From contig NZ_LMXH01000001.1 in the NCBI RefSeq assembly GCF_001541095.1, positions 942,048 to 1,006,047 on the forward strand: 64,000 nt of DNA, written 5' to 3'. Positions within the stretch are counted from its first letter, which is position 1; each line of letters starts with the position of its first letter. This stretch comes from Paenibacillus sp. FJAT-26967. GTDB lineage: Bacteria > Bacillota > Bacilli > Paenibacillales > NBRC-103111. Shown here in pieces: positions 44,535 through 53,830 of the stretch. Made by a program: the position numbers and the translations under genes. The notes under the pieces were generated by a model, which saw nothing but the letters and a program-made list of their open reading frames with translations, made no database searches and was not told the DNA's origin.

Positions 44535-44574
44535 TTGTCGGTAACGAAGGTACGCTATGTTATAATTATTATTG
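44535..44574 (+). promoter_or_regulatory. hemA promoter with PerR-like box
   Basis: TATAAT at 44561-44566 has an upstream TG (extended -10); a TTGTCG hexamer lies at 44535 with a long 20-base spacer. Bases 44560-44574 (TTATAATTATTATTG) match the PerR consensus TTATAATNATTATAA at 12 of 14 defined positions and overlap the -10. PerR represses hemA in B. subtilis, so peroxide-responsive control of the heme operon is likely here too. Confidence 0.65.
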
Positions 44575-44603
44575 TTAATTGCAAAGAAAGGTAGGTGTGC
44601 CCT

Positions 44604-46001
44604 GTGCATATTGTCGTCGTCGGACTTAATTACCGTACAGCTCCCGTAGCGATTCGTGAGAAGTTCACGTTCACCGAACAAGAACTGTCCGAAGCGCTTT
44701 TGGAACTGAAAGAGACAAAAAGCATATTGGAATGTGTTGTCGTGGCCACTTGCAACCGTACAGAAATCTACGCCGTGGTCGATCGCGTACACATTTGCGG
44801 GCACTACATCCGTAAGTTTATGGAAGATTGGTTTGAGATTCCGCGTACGGAATTCAACAGCCATCTATATATATATGAACATGACCGGGCGATTGAGCAT
44901 CTGATGCGGGTAGCCAGCGGTCTGGATTCGATGATTATCGGCGAAACCCAGATTCTGGGGCAAGTGAAGAATGCTTATTACACGGCCCAGCAGCTTGGTG
45001 CCACGGGCACGTATTTCAATACTTTATTCAGACAGGCTATTACGATGGCCAAACGGGCTCATTCCGAAACTTCCATCAGCGACAATCCCGTGTCGGTCAG
45101 CTACGCCGCTGTAGAACTCGGCAAACGGATTTTTGGCAGCTATGAAGGCAAGAAAATCCTCATTGTCGGAGCCGGCAAGATGAGCGAGCTGACCGTTAAG
45201 CATTTGTATTCAAGCGGAGCGCAGCGCGTTGACGTGTTGAATCGTACGTATGAGCGGGCTCTGGAACTTGCAGGGAAGTTCGGCGGGAGAGCTTATCCGA
45301 TGGAACAGCTGGAAGAACGCCTTACAGAAGCGGATATTGTCATATCCTCCACGGGATCGAGTGATTATGTACTGACGAAGAAACAATTGCAGTCCGTACT
45401 TCCGAAGCGTAAGTCCCGGCCGCTTTTCATGATGGATATTGCAGTACCGCGTGATTTGGACCCTGAAATTAATGATCTGGGAGATGTCTTCCTGTACGAT
45501 ATCGATAATCTGGAGGCTATTGTGGACAGCCATTTGAAGGAACGGCAGAAAGAAGCGGTTAAGATCGAGGCGATGATCAGCGATGAAATTGCCGCATTCG
45601 ATCAATGGACCAAGACACTGGGTGTTTCTCCGGTGATTCATGCCCTCCAGGCCAAAGCAAACCTGGTACACCAGGAAACGATGGAAAGTCTGTTCAAGAA
45701 GCTTCCCGATCTTGAAGAGCGGGAAATGAAAGTGATTCGTAAGTTAACGAAGAGCATTGTCAATCAAATGCTTCGCGACCCGATTCTATCCATTAAAGAG
45801 ATGGCCGGAGAGAAGAAAGGCGAAGAAGCGCTTGAAATGTTTACTAAGATTTTTGCGTTAGAGGAACTTATGGAGGAGCAGGAAAGAGCGGAAGCATTGG
45901 CAGATGCGCGCGCCGATGCAGCAGAAGCGTCGCAGGCGCATGCCAAGGAAGAGCTTGCAGGCAGCGGATTCAGTCTTCAGCCGGCGCTCGCCCACTCCTG
46001 A
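44604..46001 (+). CDS. hemA: Glutamyl-tRNA reductase
   Basis: First committed enzyme of C5 heme synthesis: reduces Glu-tRNA to glutamate-1-semialdehyde with NADPH. 465 residues from the GTG at 44604 (VHIVVVGLNYRTAPV). The catalytic Cys50 lies in VVATCNRTEIY. The SGLDSMIIGETQILGQ signature follows, then the NADPH-binding G-A-G-K-M-S-E and the C-terminal dimerisation helices. AAAGGTAGGTG lies upstream. It opens the heme gene cluster. Confidence 0.97.
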   Translation: MHIVVVGLNYRTAPVAIREKFTFTEQELSEALLELKETKSILECVVVATCNRTEIYAVVDRVHICGHYIRKFMEDWFEIPRTEFNSHLYIYEHDRAIEHLMRVASGLDSMIIGETQILGQVKNAYYTAQQLGATGTYFNTLFRQAITMAKRAHSETSISDNPVSVSYAAVELGKRIFGSYEGKKILIVGAGKMSELTVKHLYSSGAQRVDVLNRTYERALELAGKFGGRAYPMEQLEERLTEADIVISSTGSSDYVLTKKQLQSVLPKRKSRPLFMMDIAVPRDLDPEINDLGDVFLYDIDNLEAIVDSHLKERQKEAVKIEAMISDEIAAFDQWTKTLGVSPVIHALQAKANLVHQETMESLFKKLPDLEEREMKVIRKLTKSIVNQMLRDPILSIKEMAGEKKGEEALEMFTKIFALEELMEEQERAEALADARADAAEASQAHAKEELAGSGFSLQPALAHS

Positions 46002-46038
46002 TCTCACGGTTCTCCGAGACAGAGGAAGGAGACAACCG

Positions 46039-46881
46039 ATGGTTACTCGCAGCATCTGGTACGATGCGATTATTTATTTATATGCCCTGAGCCTGCTGTT
46101 TTACTTCTCTGATGTTGCGCGCGCGAATCGGAGTGCGAAACAGTTAGGAACGGGGCTGCTTTATTTTGTGTGGGTCCTGCAAACGGCGTATCTCGGCTAC
46201 AGCTTGTATGAGCATCTGGGCCGTTGGGTGTTCTCTATGTTTGAGACCTTATTCTTATTTTCATGGGTGCTGATTACCGCTTCATTGGTGATCAGCCGGT
46301 TTTACCGGATTGAGCTGGTGGTGTTCTTCGTAAATTTGTTCGGTCTTGCCGTACTCGCATTGAACTTCTTCAGCGATTCACATGTATCACCGTTAATTGA
46401 TCAATGGAACATCAATGATGAATTGCTTTTTATCCATGTATCGCTAGCGGTAGGCAGTTACGCAGCTTACACGGTCTCATTCGTATTATCCGGGATGTAC
46501 TTGTTTCTTCACCGCAAACTTAAGCGGAAAAGCTGGACGGCAAGCATGAAGAAGATGCCTTCGCTGGAGAAAATAGAGCGGTATACATATGTTAGTGTGG
46601 TTATCGGTACACCGCTTCTTATGCTGGCGTTGTCGCTCGGCGTCGCTTGGGTATTGATTGAGGATAATGTGTATCTGCTGTGGGACACCAAAGTGATTAA
46701 CTCACTTCTCGTCTTATGCGCATACGGATTCTATCTTTTCCAGCATCATTCATTAAGCATGACGGGACCGAAGCTGGCCAAGTGGAATCTAGCCGCTTTT
46801 GTCATTGTTCTGCTGAACTTTATTTTGTCGAATGGCTTCTCAGGATTTCATAACTGGGAAATGACGGGGGTGGGGCAATGA
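46039..46881 (+). CDS. hemX: HemX-like CcsA-family membrane protein
   Basis: Integral membrane protein of 280 residues with eight hydrophobic segments, of the cytochrome c assembly (CcsA/CcmC) type. In B. subtilis HemX sits after hemA and lowers the HemA protein level. Family-like motifs include W-x-F-S-M-F-E-T and IHVSLAVGSYAAYTVSF. The frame is open from 45904, but GAAGGAG before ATG 46039 fixes the start. It overlaps the next gene by 4 bases (ATGA). Confidence 0.9.
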   Translation: MVTRSIWYDAIIYLYALSLLFYFSDVARANRSAKQLGTGLLYFVWVLQTAYLGYSLYEHLGRWVFSMFETLFLFSWVLITASLVISRFYRIELVVFFVNLFGLAVLALNFFSDSHVSPLIDQWNINDELLFIHVSLAVGSYAAYTVSFVLSGMYLFLHRKLKRKSWTASMKKMPSLEKIERYTYVSVVIGTPLLMLALSLGVAWVLIEDNVYLLWDTKVINSLLVLCAYGFYLFQHHSLSMTGPKLAKWNLAAFVIVLLNFILSNGFSGFHNWEMTGVGQ

Positions 46882-47636
46882 ACCGTGAATATGCGGCTAT
46901 GCTGAAGCTGACTGGCAGACCCTGCCTGGTCGTTGGCGGCGGGGCGGTGGCAGAAAGAAAAATCGCAGCGCTGCTGGAAGCCGGGGCGGATGTAACGGTA
47001 ATCTCCCCTTCCGTAACGCCTGCGATCCGGTCCTGGGCTGAAACCGGCGGACTGAGCTGGCTGTCGTTTCATTACGGAACTCCAGAAATAATAAGAAATC
47101 ACGAATTAGAAGGTTCGGAAAAAGATCCGGTTAACAAGGGCGGAACTGTTTTTCCGGACCTCTCTCCATATGTAATCCTATTCGCGGCTACAGATAGCCG
47201 CGAGGTGAACGATCTGCTCCGGCGTGAAGCGGACAAGCTGGGCAAGCTCGTGAATATAGCCGATCAGCCGGATACCGGCAATATGACCGTACCCGCAGTT
47301 GTTCACCGCGGCAAGCTGACGCTGACCGTGTCTACTTCCGGTTCAAGTCCGGCATTGGCAGCGGAGATACGCCGCGAGTTAGAGAGTGCATATGGGCCGG
47401 AGTATGCCCCCTATGTGGATTTTCTGAGCGAGCTCAGAGAGACCATGCGCGAACGTATTCCGGATACACAGAAGCGCCAAGAGCTGCTGCGAAGGGTTCC
47501 CTCCTGGAATGTGCCGGAACGCATCCGAGCAGGTGATTTCGAGATTTGGCGCAAAGAAGTCCTGCATACGCTTAAGGAGGCTTCTTCTCCTGAAGAGTTC
47601 ACTGCCGCATACGTTTCGATCGGTCCGTTCTTCTAG
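46878..47636 (+). CDS. Precorrin-2 dehydrogenase (siroheme synthesis; YlnF/Met8-N-like)
   Basis: Oxidises precorrin-2 to sirohydrochlorin with NAD+; some family members also insert iron. 252 residues. The NAD-binding loop is CLVVGGGAVAERKIAALLEAGADVTV, followed by A-A-T-D-x-R-E-V-N and the D-x-x-N-x-x-V-P-A-V-V-H-R-G-x-L-x-x-x-V-S-T-S-G-x-S-P block. Between about residues 68 and 92 there is an extra polar stretch where family members usually have a short link. Its place inside the hem operon, with a cobA-hemD fusion two genes on, indicates joint siroheme and heme production. Confidence 0.88.
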   Translation: MNREYAAMLKLTGRPCLVVGGGAVAERKIAALLEAGADVTVISPSVTPAIRSWAETGGLSWLSFHYGTPEIIRNHELEGSEKDPVNKGGTVFPDLSPYVILFAATDSREVNDLLRREADKLGKLVNIADQPDTGNMTVPAVVHRGKLTLTVSTSGSSPALAAEIRRELESAYGPEYAPYVDFLSELRETMRERIPDTQKRQELLRRVPSWNVPERIRAGDFEIWRKEVLHTLKEASSPEEFTAAYVSIGPFF

Positions 47637-47773
47637 AAGGATAGTAATCCGAGCGGAAATGATGGATAATAAAGGATGCAAAAGAACGGGCGTTAAGATC
47701 AGGCCTGGGACATTGGCTTTGATGAATTACCTTACAAGCGAAGGCTTTTAGCAGAAACGGGAGGATATAACTT

Positions 47774-48727
47774 ATGCGTACGATCGTAGTCGGAACCAGG
47801 CAGAGCGCTCTGGCGCTTACCCAAACCAATCAAGTTGTGGATGAGCTCAGAGAGCTTAGCCGGCAGCATGGAATAGAATGTGACTTTGAAATCCGCAAAA
47901 TTGTGACAAAAGGAGACCGCATTCTGGATGTGATGCTGTCGAAGGTAGGCGGCAAGGGGCTGTTCGTGAAAGAGATCGAGCAGGCCATGCAGGACGGCGA
48001 GATCGACATCGCCGTACACAGCATGAAGGACATGCCATTCGAGCTGCCGGAAGGACTTGTGATCGGCGCTATTCCTCAGCGCCAGGATCCCCGTGACGTG
48101 TTGATCACGAAGGGGGAGACTTCCCTGGACGAGCTCCCTCAGGGAGCGCTCGTCGGTACGAGTTCGCTGCGGCGCGCTTGCCAGCTGCAGCACAGCCGTC
48201 CGGACCTGCGCATCCAGTCGGTCCGCGGGAACATTGATTCGAGAATGCGCAAGCTCGAAACGGAAGGGTTCGATGCGATTGTTCTGGCCGCAGCCGGCCT
48301 TCACCGGATCGGCTGGCAGGATCGCATCAGCGCCTACGTGCCGGCTGAGGTGTGCGTACCTGCAGTCGGGCAGGGGGCGCTCTGCATTGAGAGCCGGGCG
48401 GACGATGAGTTCGTGCTGAATCTTCTCGGGAAGTTTCAGCATGAAGATACGGCGCTGGCCGTCCGGGCCGAGCGCAGTTTCCTCGGCAGACTCGAGGGAG
48501 GCTGCCAGGTTCCGCTTGGCGCATACGCGACGGTCGAGCACGGAAGCGGGGGCGCTCAGCTGACGATTACGGCGATTGTCGGATCGCCGGATGGAGCTGA
48601 ACTGCTGAAGGAGACGCTGAGCGGCAGCGATCCGGAAGCGCTCGGCCGGGAAGCGGCGGACAAGCTTATCGCGCGCGGCGCGGACCGCATACTGGCGGAG
48701 GCTTACGAGAACAAAGCGATTGACTAG
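47774..48727 (+). CDS. hemC: Hydroxymethylbilane synthase (porphobilinogen deaminase)
   Basis: Joins four porphobilinogens into hydroxymethylbilane. 317 residues. Motifs: VGTRQSALALTQTNQV at the N-terminus, VHSMKDMPFELPEG (catalytic Asp area), GTSSLRRACQL and the dipyrromethane-cofactor Cys in E-G-G-C-Q-V-P-L-G-A. A GGGAGG site lies upstream. The 137 bases before it hold no gene. Confidence 0.97.
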   Translation: MRTIVVGTRQSALALTQTNQVVDELRELSRQHGIECDFEIRKIVTKGDRILDVMLSKVGGKGLFVKEIEQAMQDGEIDIAVHSMKDMPFELPEGLVIGAIPQRQDPRDVLITKGETSLDELPQGALVGTSSLRRACQLQHSRPDLRIQSVRGNIDSRMRKLETEGFDAIVLAAAGLHRIGWQDRISAYVPAEVCVPAVGQGALCIESRADDEFVLNLLGKFQHEDTALAVRAERSFLGRLEGGCQVPLGAYATVEHGSGGAQLTITAIVGSPDGAELLKETLSGSDPEALGREAADKLIARGADRILAEAYENKAID

Positions 48728-48788
48728 CCTCTCGCTTTGCGGATGGATCGGCAGATTACGAATGGGGTTTTGAGAAGGAGTGGAGCTA

Positions 48789-50363
48789 GTGGGGAGAGGG
48801 AAAGTTTATTTGGTTGGCGCAGGTCCCGGTGATCCTAAGTTGATCACCGTACGCGGCATGGAAGCGATCCGGCGTGCCGATGTCATTGTCTACGACAGGC
48901 TGGCCAGTCCCAGGCTGCTTAAGCACCGCAAGCCGGAATCGGAACTGATATTTGTGGGCAAGACACCGGACAAGCATATGATGAAGCAGGAGAATATCAA
49001 TCAGCTCCTGGTCGATTTGGGCCTTCAGGGTAAAATCGTGACACGTTTGAAAGGCGGAGACCCGAGCGTATTCGGCCGGGTCGGGGAAGAAGCAGAGCTT
49101 CTCGCCGAGCATAACGTCCCTTTTGAAATTGTTCCGGGTATTACGTCTGCCATAGCTGTGCCTGCCTATGCGGGAATACCGGTGACTCACCGGGACTTCA
49201 CTTCTTCCGTTGCCATTATTACCGGGCATGAATATCCGAATAAAACGTATACGAAGCTCGATTGGGAGCATTTGGCCAAAGGGATCGGCACGCTTGTCTT
49301 CCTGATGGGCGTAGCCAATCTGGAGCAAATCAGCGAGCAATTGATTCAATATGGAAAACCGGCCGATCTCCCGGTAGCTCTAATACGCTGGGGAACATGG
49401 ACGGAGCAGCAGACGCTGGTGGGGACGCTGGCTGATATTAGCCGCAAAGCCAAGGAAGCCGGTTTCGAGTCCCCCGCCGTCATTATTATCGGCGAAGTTG
49501 TCAAGCTTCGCGAGAAGCTGGCCTGGATTGAGAAGAAGCCTCTCTTCGGCAAACGGGTTCTCGTTACGAGAGCCCGCAGCCAGGCGAGCGAGCTTGTCGA
49601 GCTGATCGAAGAGCTCGGGGGGGAGCCGCTGGAATTCCCGGTTATCCAGATTCAGCCGCCGAGCAGCGCCGAGGCCCGGCGTCTGCTGGATGAAGCCATC
49701 GGCAGGCTTGAGGAATTTGATTGGGTCGTATTCACGAGCGTGAACGGCGTAGAGTTCTTCTTCCGGCGTATGAGGGAACTGCGCCAGGATTTCCGGGTAT
49801 TGGCGGGGGCGAGCATTGCCGCTGTCGGGCCCAAAACCGCTGAGGCGCTGGAAGCTCACGGGATCTATACCCAGACGCCGGTTCCCGGGCAATTCGATGG
49901 AGATGAGCTGCTGAAAGAGCTTGGACAGGTTGTCCGTCCTGGCCAGCGCGCTCTGCTCGCAACCGGCGACCTCGCCCGCAAAGCATTGCCGGAAGGTCTG
50001 CGCAGCATGGGACTCGAGGTGACGGAAGTAGATGTCTACGAGAACGTGCTGTCTACGGAAGGCGGAGAAGAGGTACTGAATCTTCTTCAGGAAGGGAAGA
50101 TTCACATTACGACCTTCACAAGCTCGTCAACCGTGACGAACCTGATGGAAGCGCTGAGCCGGCTCGGAGCGGAAGACCCGTGCGCTTTGCTGCAGGGTAC
50201 GGAAACCGCGTGTATCGGCCCCAAGACGGCGGATACGCTGGCCCGCTATGAGATCGCTGCAGCTTACATGCCGCCGGAAGCGACTGTTGCTTCTCTAGTT
50301 GAAACGATTGCTTCGGGACGCAGGACCTTAAACTATGCGGGCCTTGAGACTCCCGGTTCCTGA
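48789..50363 (+). CDS. cobA-hemD: Fused uroporphyrinogen-III C-methyltransferase / uroporphyrinogen-III synthase
   Basis: 524 residues with two enzymes in one chain. Residues ~3-245 are the SAM-dependent methyltransferase (CobA/SirA): [27 protein letters not shown]-x-x-FGR-x-x-EE and PGITSA. Residues ~258-510 are the uroporphyrinogen-III synthase (HemD): [39 protein letters not shown] and IGPKTADT. The second half cyclises hydroxymethylbilane for heme; the first diverts uroporphyrinogen III to precorrin-2 for siroheme. The GTG at 48789 has AAGGAG 9 bases upstream; the GTG at 48780 is too close. Confidence 0.95.
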   Translation: MGRGKVYLVGAGPGDPKLITVRGMEAIRRADVIVYDRLASPRLLKHRKPESELIFVGKTPDKHMMKQENINQLLVDLGLQGKIVTRLKGGDPSVFGRVGEEAELLAEHNVPFEIVPGITSAIAVPAYAGIPVTHRDFTSSVAIITGHEYPNKTYTKLDWEHLAKGIGTLVFLMGVANLEQISEQLIQYGKPADLPVALIRWGTWTEQQTLVGTLADISRKAKEAGFESPAVIIIGEVVKLREKLAWIEKKPLFGKRVLVTRARSQASELVELIEELGGEPLEFPVIQIQPPSSAEARRLLDEAIGRLEEFDWVVFTSVNGVEFFFRRMRELRQDFRVLAGASIAAVGPKTAEALEAHGIYTQTPVPGQFDGDELLKELGQVVRPGQRALLATGDLARKALPEGLRSMGLEVTEVDVYENVLSTEGGEEVLNLLQEGKIHITTFTSSSTVTNLMEALSRLGAEDPCALLQGTETACIGPKTADTLARYEIAAAYMPPEATVASLVETIASGRRTLNYAGLETPGS

Positions 50364-50499
50364 GATTCTACAGGCTTATAGACAACTGAGCAGCACTTCA
50401 ATAAACGATTCTTTAAATACTCGATTGGACAGGAAGCTGCGGGTGATAGTTTTCCGAAGCGGCTTTCTATTCATGTGTTTAACTAAGGAGGCAGTTTCA

Positions 50500-51495
50500 A
50501 TGAGTTTTCCAGTTGTAAGACACCGCCGTTTGCGCGGTTCCGCGGCGATGCGTAATTTAGTGCGTGAGAATGCGCTGTCTGTGCATGATCTTATCCAGCC
50601 GATTTTTGTAGAAGCGGGAACGAATGTGAAGAGTGAGATTCTCTCCATGCCGGGCGTTTACCATTTTTCTCTAGACCGCCTGGAAGAAGAGATTCATGAA
50701 ATATCGGAACTGGGTATTCAAGGGATTCTGCTGTTTGGCGTTCCCGAAACGAAGGATGCTGTAGGCTCCTCTGCTTTCGCTGAGGATGGCATCGTCCAGC
50801 AGGCAACCCGTCTGATCAAAAAATGGAATCCGAATCTGCTTGTGATCGCCGATACCTGCCTGTGCCAGTTTACAGATACGGGACACTGCGGAGTGGTTCA
50901 TCACAATCCGGAAACCGGCTGTGCCGATATCGCTAATGACGAGTCGCTGGAACTTCTGGTCCGCACCGCAGTTTCCCAGGCCAAAGCCGGCGCAGATATC
51001 ATCGCCCCTTCGAATATGATGGACGGTTATGTTCATGCGATTCGTACCGGCCTTGATGCCGAGGGGCTGGAGCATGTGCCTGTGATGGCATACTCGGTGA
51101 AATACTCCTCCGCATACTATGGTCCTTTCCGTGATGCGGCACACTCAACTCCTCAATTCGGTGACCGCAAGACCTATCAGATGGACCCGGCCAACTCCCG
51201 CGAAGCACTACGTGAAGCGGAGAGCGATGTGCTCGAAGGCGCGGACTTCCTTATGGTGAAGCCTGCACTCGCCTATCTGGATGTTCTTCAAATGCTGAAA
51301 CAGAACTTTGACCTCCCGCTTGTGGCTTACAATGTCAGCGCCGAGTATTCGATGGTTAAGGCTGCCGCTCAGAACGGATGGATTAACGAGAAGGAAATCG
51401 TGCTCGAGACGCTGCTTGGTTTCAAACGTGCCGGAGCCGATATCATTCTGACATACCATGCCAAAGACGCGGCGCGCTGGTTAAAAGAGTCTTAA
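50500..51495 (+). CDS. hemB: Delta-aminolevulinic acid dehydratase (porphobilinogen synthase)
   Basis: Condenses two 5-aminolevulinates to porphobilinogen. 331 residues from the ATG at 50500, set by AAGGAGG 8 bases upstream; the upstream open frame from 50335 is leader. R-H-R-R-L-R, the zinc-site Cys cluster [32 protein letters not shown] (first Schiff-base Lys) and [11 protein letters not shown] (second Lys) are present. It ends the hemA-B run; a terminator follows. Confidence 0.97.
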   Translation: MSFPVVRHRRLRGSAAMRNLVRENALSVHDLIQPIFVEAGTNVKSEILSMPGVYHFSLDRLEEEIHEISELGIQGILLFGVPETKDAVGSSAFAEDGIVQQATRLIKKWNPNLLVIADTCLCQFTDTGHCGVVHHNPETGCADIANDESLELLVRTAVSQAKAGADIIAPSNMMDGYVHAIRTGLDAEGLEHVPVMAYSVKYSSAYYGPFRDAAHSTPQFGDRKTYQMDPANSREALREAESDVLEGADFLMVKPALAYLDVLQMLKQNFDLPLVAYNVSAEYSMVKAAAQNGWINEKEIVLETLLGFKRAGADIILTYHAKDAARWLKES

Positions 51496-51523
51496 GGCAG
51501 GTTTTTTGTGATACGATTGGAAT

Positions 51524-51564
51524 CTCTCCGCATGATCCTGACAAGGTGGTGCGGAGAGTTTTTT
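51524..51564 (+). terminator. Terminator after hemB
   Basis: A stem CTCTCCGCA/TGCGGAGAG with a loop of about 17 bases is followed by six T residues. Confidence 0.85.
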
Positions 51565-51613
51565 CAATCGCATAACGTCACTCCGTGGTATGAGCAAACA
51601 ACAACACATTTAT

Positions 51614-51630
51614 TTTGACGCTTTGTCAAA
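51614..51630. promoter_or_regulatory. Inverted repeat and -10 before hemE
   Basis: TTTGAC and GTCAAA form a perfect inverted repeat around GCTTT. About 40 bases downstream lies a TATAAT (51673-51678) before hemE. The repeat could be an operator or part of a -35 region; no regulator is assigned. Confidence 0.4.
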
Positions 51631-51726
51631 CTTTTGTCGGAAAGGACTGGCAGGGCGCGGTTGTGAGGGAGTTATAATTAGGGCATAATGGTAACAAATC
51701 ATGACAGGATCAGGAGAAGGTGTCTC

Positions 51727-52791
51727 GTGATAAACAACGATCGTTTTATTAGAGCAAGCCGTAAGGAAGATGTGGATCAACTGCCTGTGTGGTACATGCG
51801 CCAAGCTGGACGCTACGACCCGGATTACCGCAAAATTAAAGAAAAGTATTCTTTGCTTGAGATTTGTAAGCAGCCTGAATTAGCAGCTGAGGTTACGCTG
51901 ATGCCGATTAAGAAGCTTGGCGTAGATGCAGCTATTTTATATTCGGATATAATGAATCCGGTAGCTTCTCTGGGAATTAATTTCGACATTGTAAAAGATG
52001 TTGGCCCCGTCATTGAGAATCCGATTCGTTCGGGCGAGGATGTAGCCCGTCTGAAGCCGATTGATGTGGAAGCTGATTTGTCTCACGTTATTGAAACGAT
52101 CCGCATTCTGGATCGGGAGCTTACGGTACCGCTTATTACGTTTGCAGGAGCTCCATTTACGATTGCCAGTTATTTAATCGAAGGACGCCCTTCAAAGAAC
52201 TACATACGCACCAAGGAAATGATGTACGGCAGTCCGCAAATCTGGTTCGCACTCATGGATAAACTAGGGGATATGGTTATCACCTATCTGCGGGCGCACA
52301 TTGCAGCGGGGGCAAAAGCCGTCCAGTTGTTTGATTCGTGGGTGGGGGCGCTGGCTCCGGAAGATTTCCGGGTATTCGTGCTTCCTACCATCCAGAAAAT
52401 TTTCCGCGGACTTGAAGATTTGCCGCAGCCCAAGATCTACTTCCCGGGCGTCAGTTCGGGCGAGCTGCTGCCGCTTCTTACAGACCTTCAGGCGGATGTT
52501 ATCGGCCTTGACTGGCGCGTTTCGATCTCGGAAGGCCGCCGCAGATTAGGCAGCCGCTATGCCGTCCAAGGAAACCTTGATCCATTTGTGCTGACGGCTC
52601 CGATGGAAGTCATTCAAGAGCATGCGAAGCGGATCATTGATGATGGCATTCAAGAGCCGGGTTATATTTTCAACCTCGGGCATGGATTGTTCCCGGAAGC
52701 GTCTTTGGATAAACTCAAAGAATTGACTGATTTCATACATTCGTATTCCGCCAAAGCAATTGCAGAGCGGAACGCGGGCAAGGGGGTCTAA
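51727..52791 (+). CDS. hemE: Uroporphyrinogen decarboxylase
   Basis: Removes four carboxyl groups from uroporphyrinogen III to give coproporphyrinogen III. 354 residues from the GTG at 51727, preferred over the ATG at 51688 because AGGAGAAGG lies 6 bases upstream. Motifs: PVWYMRQAGRYDPDYR, ILYSDIMNP, TFAGAPFTIASYL and NLGHG near the end. The gene ends 3 bases before hemH. Confidence 0.97.
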   Translation: MINNDRFIRASRKEDVDQLPVWYMRQAGRYDPDYRKIKEKYSLLEICKQPELAAEVTLMPIKKLGVDAAILYSDIMNPVASLGINFDIVKDVGPVIENPIRSGEDVARLKPIDVEADLSHVIETIRILDRELTVPLITFAGAPFTIASYLIEGRPSKNYIRTKEMMYGSPQIWFALMDKLGDMVITYLRAHIAAGAKAVQLFDSWVGALAPEDFRVFVLPTIQKIFRGLEDLPQPKIYFPGVSSGELLPLLTDLQADVIGLDWRVSISEGRRRLGSRYAVQGNLDPFVLTAPMEVIQEHAKRIIDDGIQEPGYIFNLGHGLFPEASLDKLKELTDFIHSYSAKAIAERNAGKGV

Positions 52792-52794
52792 GAC

Positions 52795-53739
52795 ATGGAA
52801 AAGCAGAAAGTCGGCGTTCTCGTCATGTCCTACGGTACGCCCCAGAGCATGGATGATGTGGAGGCCTATTATACGCACATCCGGCGCGGAAACAAGCCAA
52901 GTCCAGAGCAGCTCGGGGAGCTTACGAGCCGTTATGAAGCGATCGTAGGGGGAGTATTCCCTCTTCGTGAGCATACCGATAATCAAGTCTCCGGTCTGCA
53001 GAAGACGCTGCAGAAGGAACATCCGGACGTGGAGTTCGTTTGTTATCAAGGACTGAAACACGCACAACCTTTCATTGAAGACGGTGTGGATTCAATGGCT
53101 GAGAGCGGCATAAAAGAAGCGGTCGGAATCGTTCTGGCGCCTCACTATTCCACGATGAGCATTGCCAGCTACAACAAACGCGCAAAGGAAAAAGCGGCGG
53201 AGCATGGCATTAAGATGGCGTGCGTTGACAGCTATCATCTGCATCCGAAACTTCTTCAAGCTCTGTCGGAGCGGATAGAGCGCGCACTAGAGAAATTCGC
53301 CGATGCAGACCGCTCCAGCGTACGTGTTCTATTCTCGGCACACAGTCTGCCGGAGAAAATTCTCGAACTCGGCGATCCGTACCCCGAGCAGCTTCTGGAG
53401 ACTTCCAGAGCTGTCGCGGAGAAGACGGGCGTGACGAACTGGCAGTTTGCCTGGCAGAGTGCCGGACGGACGGCTGCTCCTTGGCTCGGACCGGACATTC
53501 TGGATGTGCTGCGTTCCGTAAGCGAAGAAGGCGTAGAGCGTGTCCTGATCTGTCCGATCGGGTTCGTCTCGGACCATCTGGAAGTGCTTTACGATATCGA
53601 CATTGAATGCCGCCAGGCGGCGGAAGAGCTCGGCCTGCATTTGGAACGGACAGAATCGCTTAATACGGATCCTCTGTATATGGAAACGCTCAGCGATGCG
53701 GTCTGGAACAAATACGGCGAGTTAAAATCACAGGATTAA
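52795..53739 (+). CDS. hemH: Ferrochelatase (coproporphyrin III type, CpfC)
   Basis: Inserts Fe2+ into the porphyrin; in Gram-positive bacteria the substrate is coproporphyrin III. 314 residues. VLVMSYGTPQ-like start, APHYSTMSIASY (metal-site His) and FSAHSLPE plus the conserved GFVSDHLEVLYDID segment are present. Between hemE and hemY, as in B. subtilis hemEHY. Confidence 0.96.
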   Translation: MEKQKVGVLVMSYGTPQSMDDVEAYYTHIRRGNKPSPEQLGELTSRYEAIVGGVFPLREHTDNQVSGLQKTLQKEHPDVEFVCYQGLKHAQPFIEDGVDSMAESGIKEAVGIVLAPHYSTMSIASYNKRAKEKAAEHGIKMACVDSYHLHPKLLQALSERIERALEKFADADRSSVRVLFSAHSLPEKILELGDPYPEQLLETSRAVAEKTGVTNWQFAWQSAGRTAAPWLGPDILDVLRSVSEEGVERVLICPIGFVSDHLEVLYDIDIECRQAAEELGLHLERTESLNTDPLYMETLSDAVWNKYGELKSQD

Positions 53740-53830
53740 TGATCACCAGGGGAGCGCTGAATTCGGGCGCCCCTTTGCATTTTTATAATCCGGATTTCCG
53801 AGGAAGTCCGGGCAGAAAGGGACGTTGACT

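Noticed and set aside
47509-47751. 80-codon frame between siroheme dehydrogenase and hemC
   Set aside because: Mostly overlaps the dehydrogenase out of frame, no ribosome site, basic low-quality composition.
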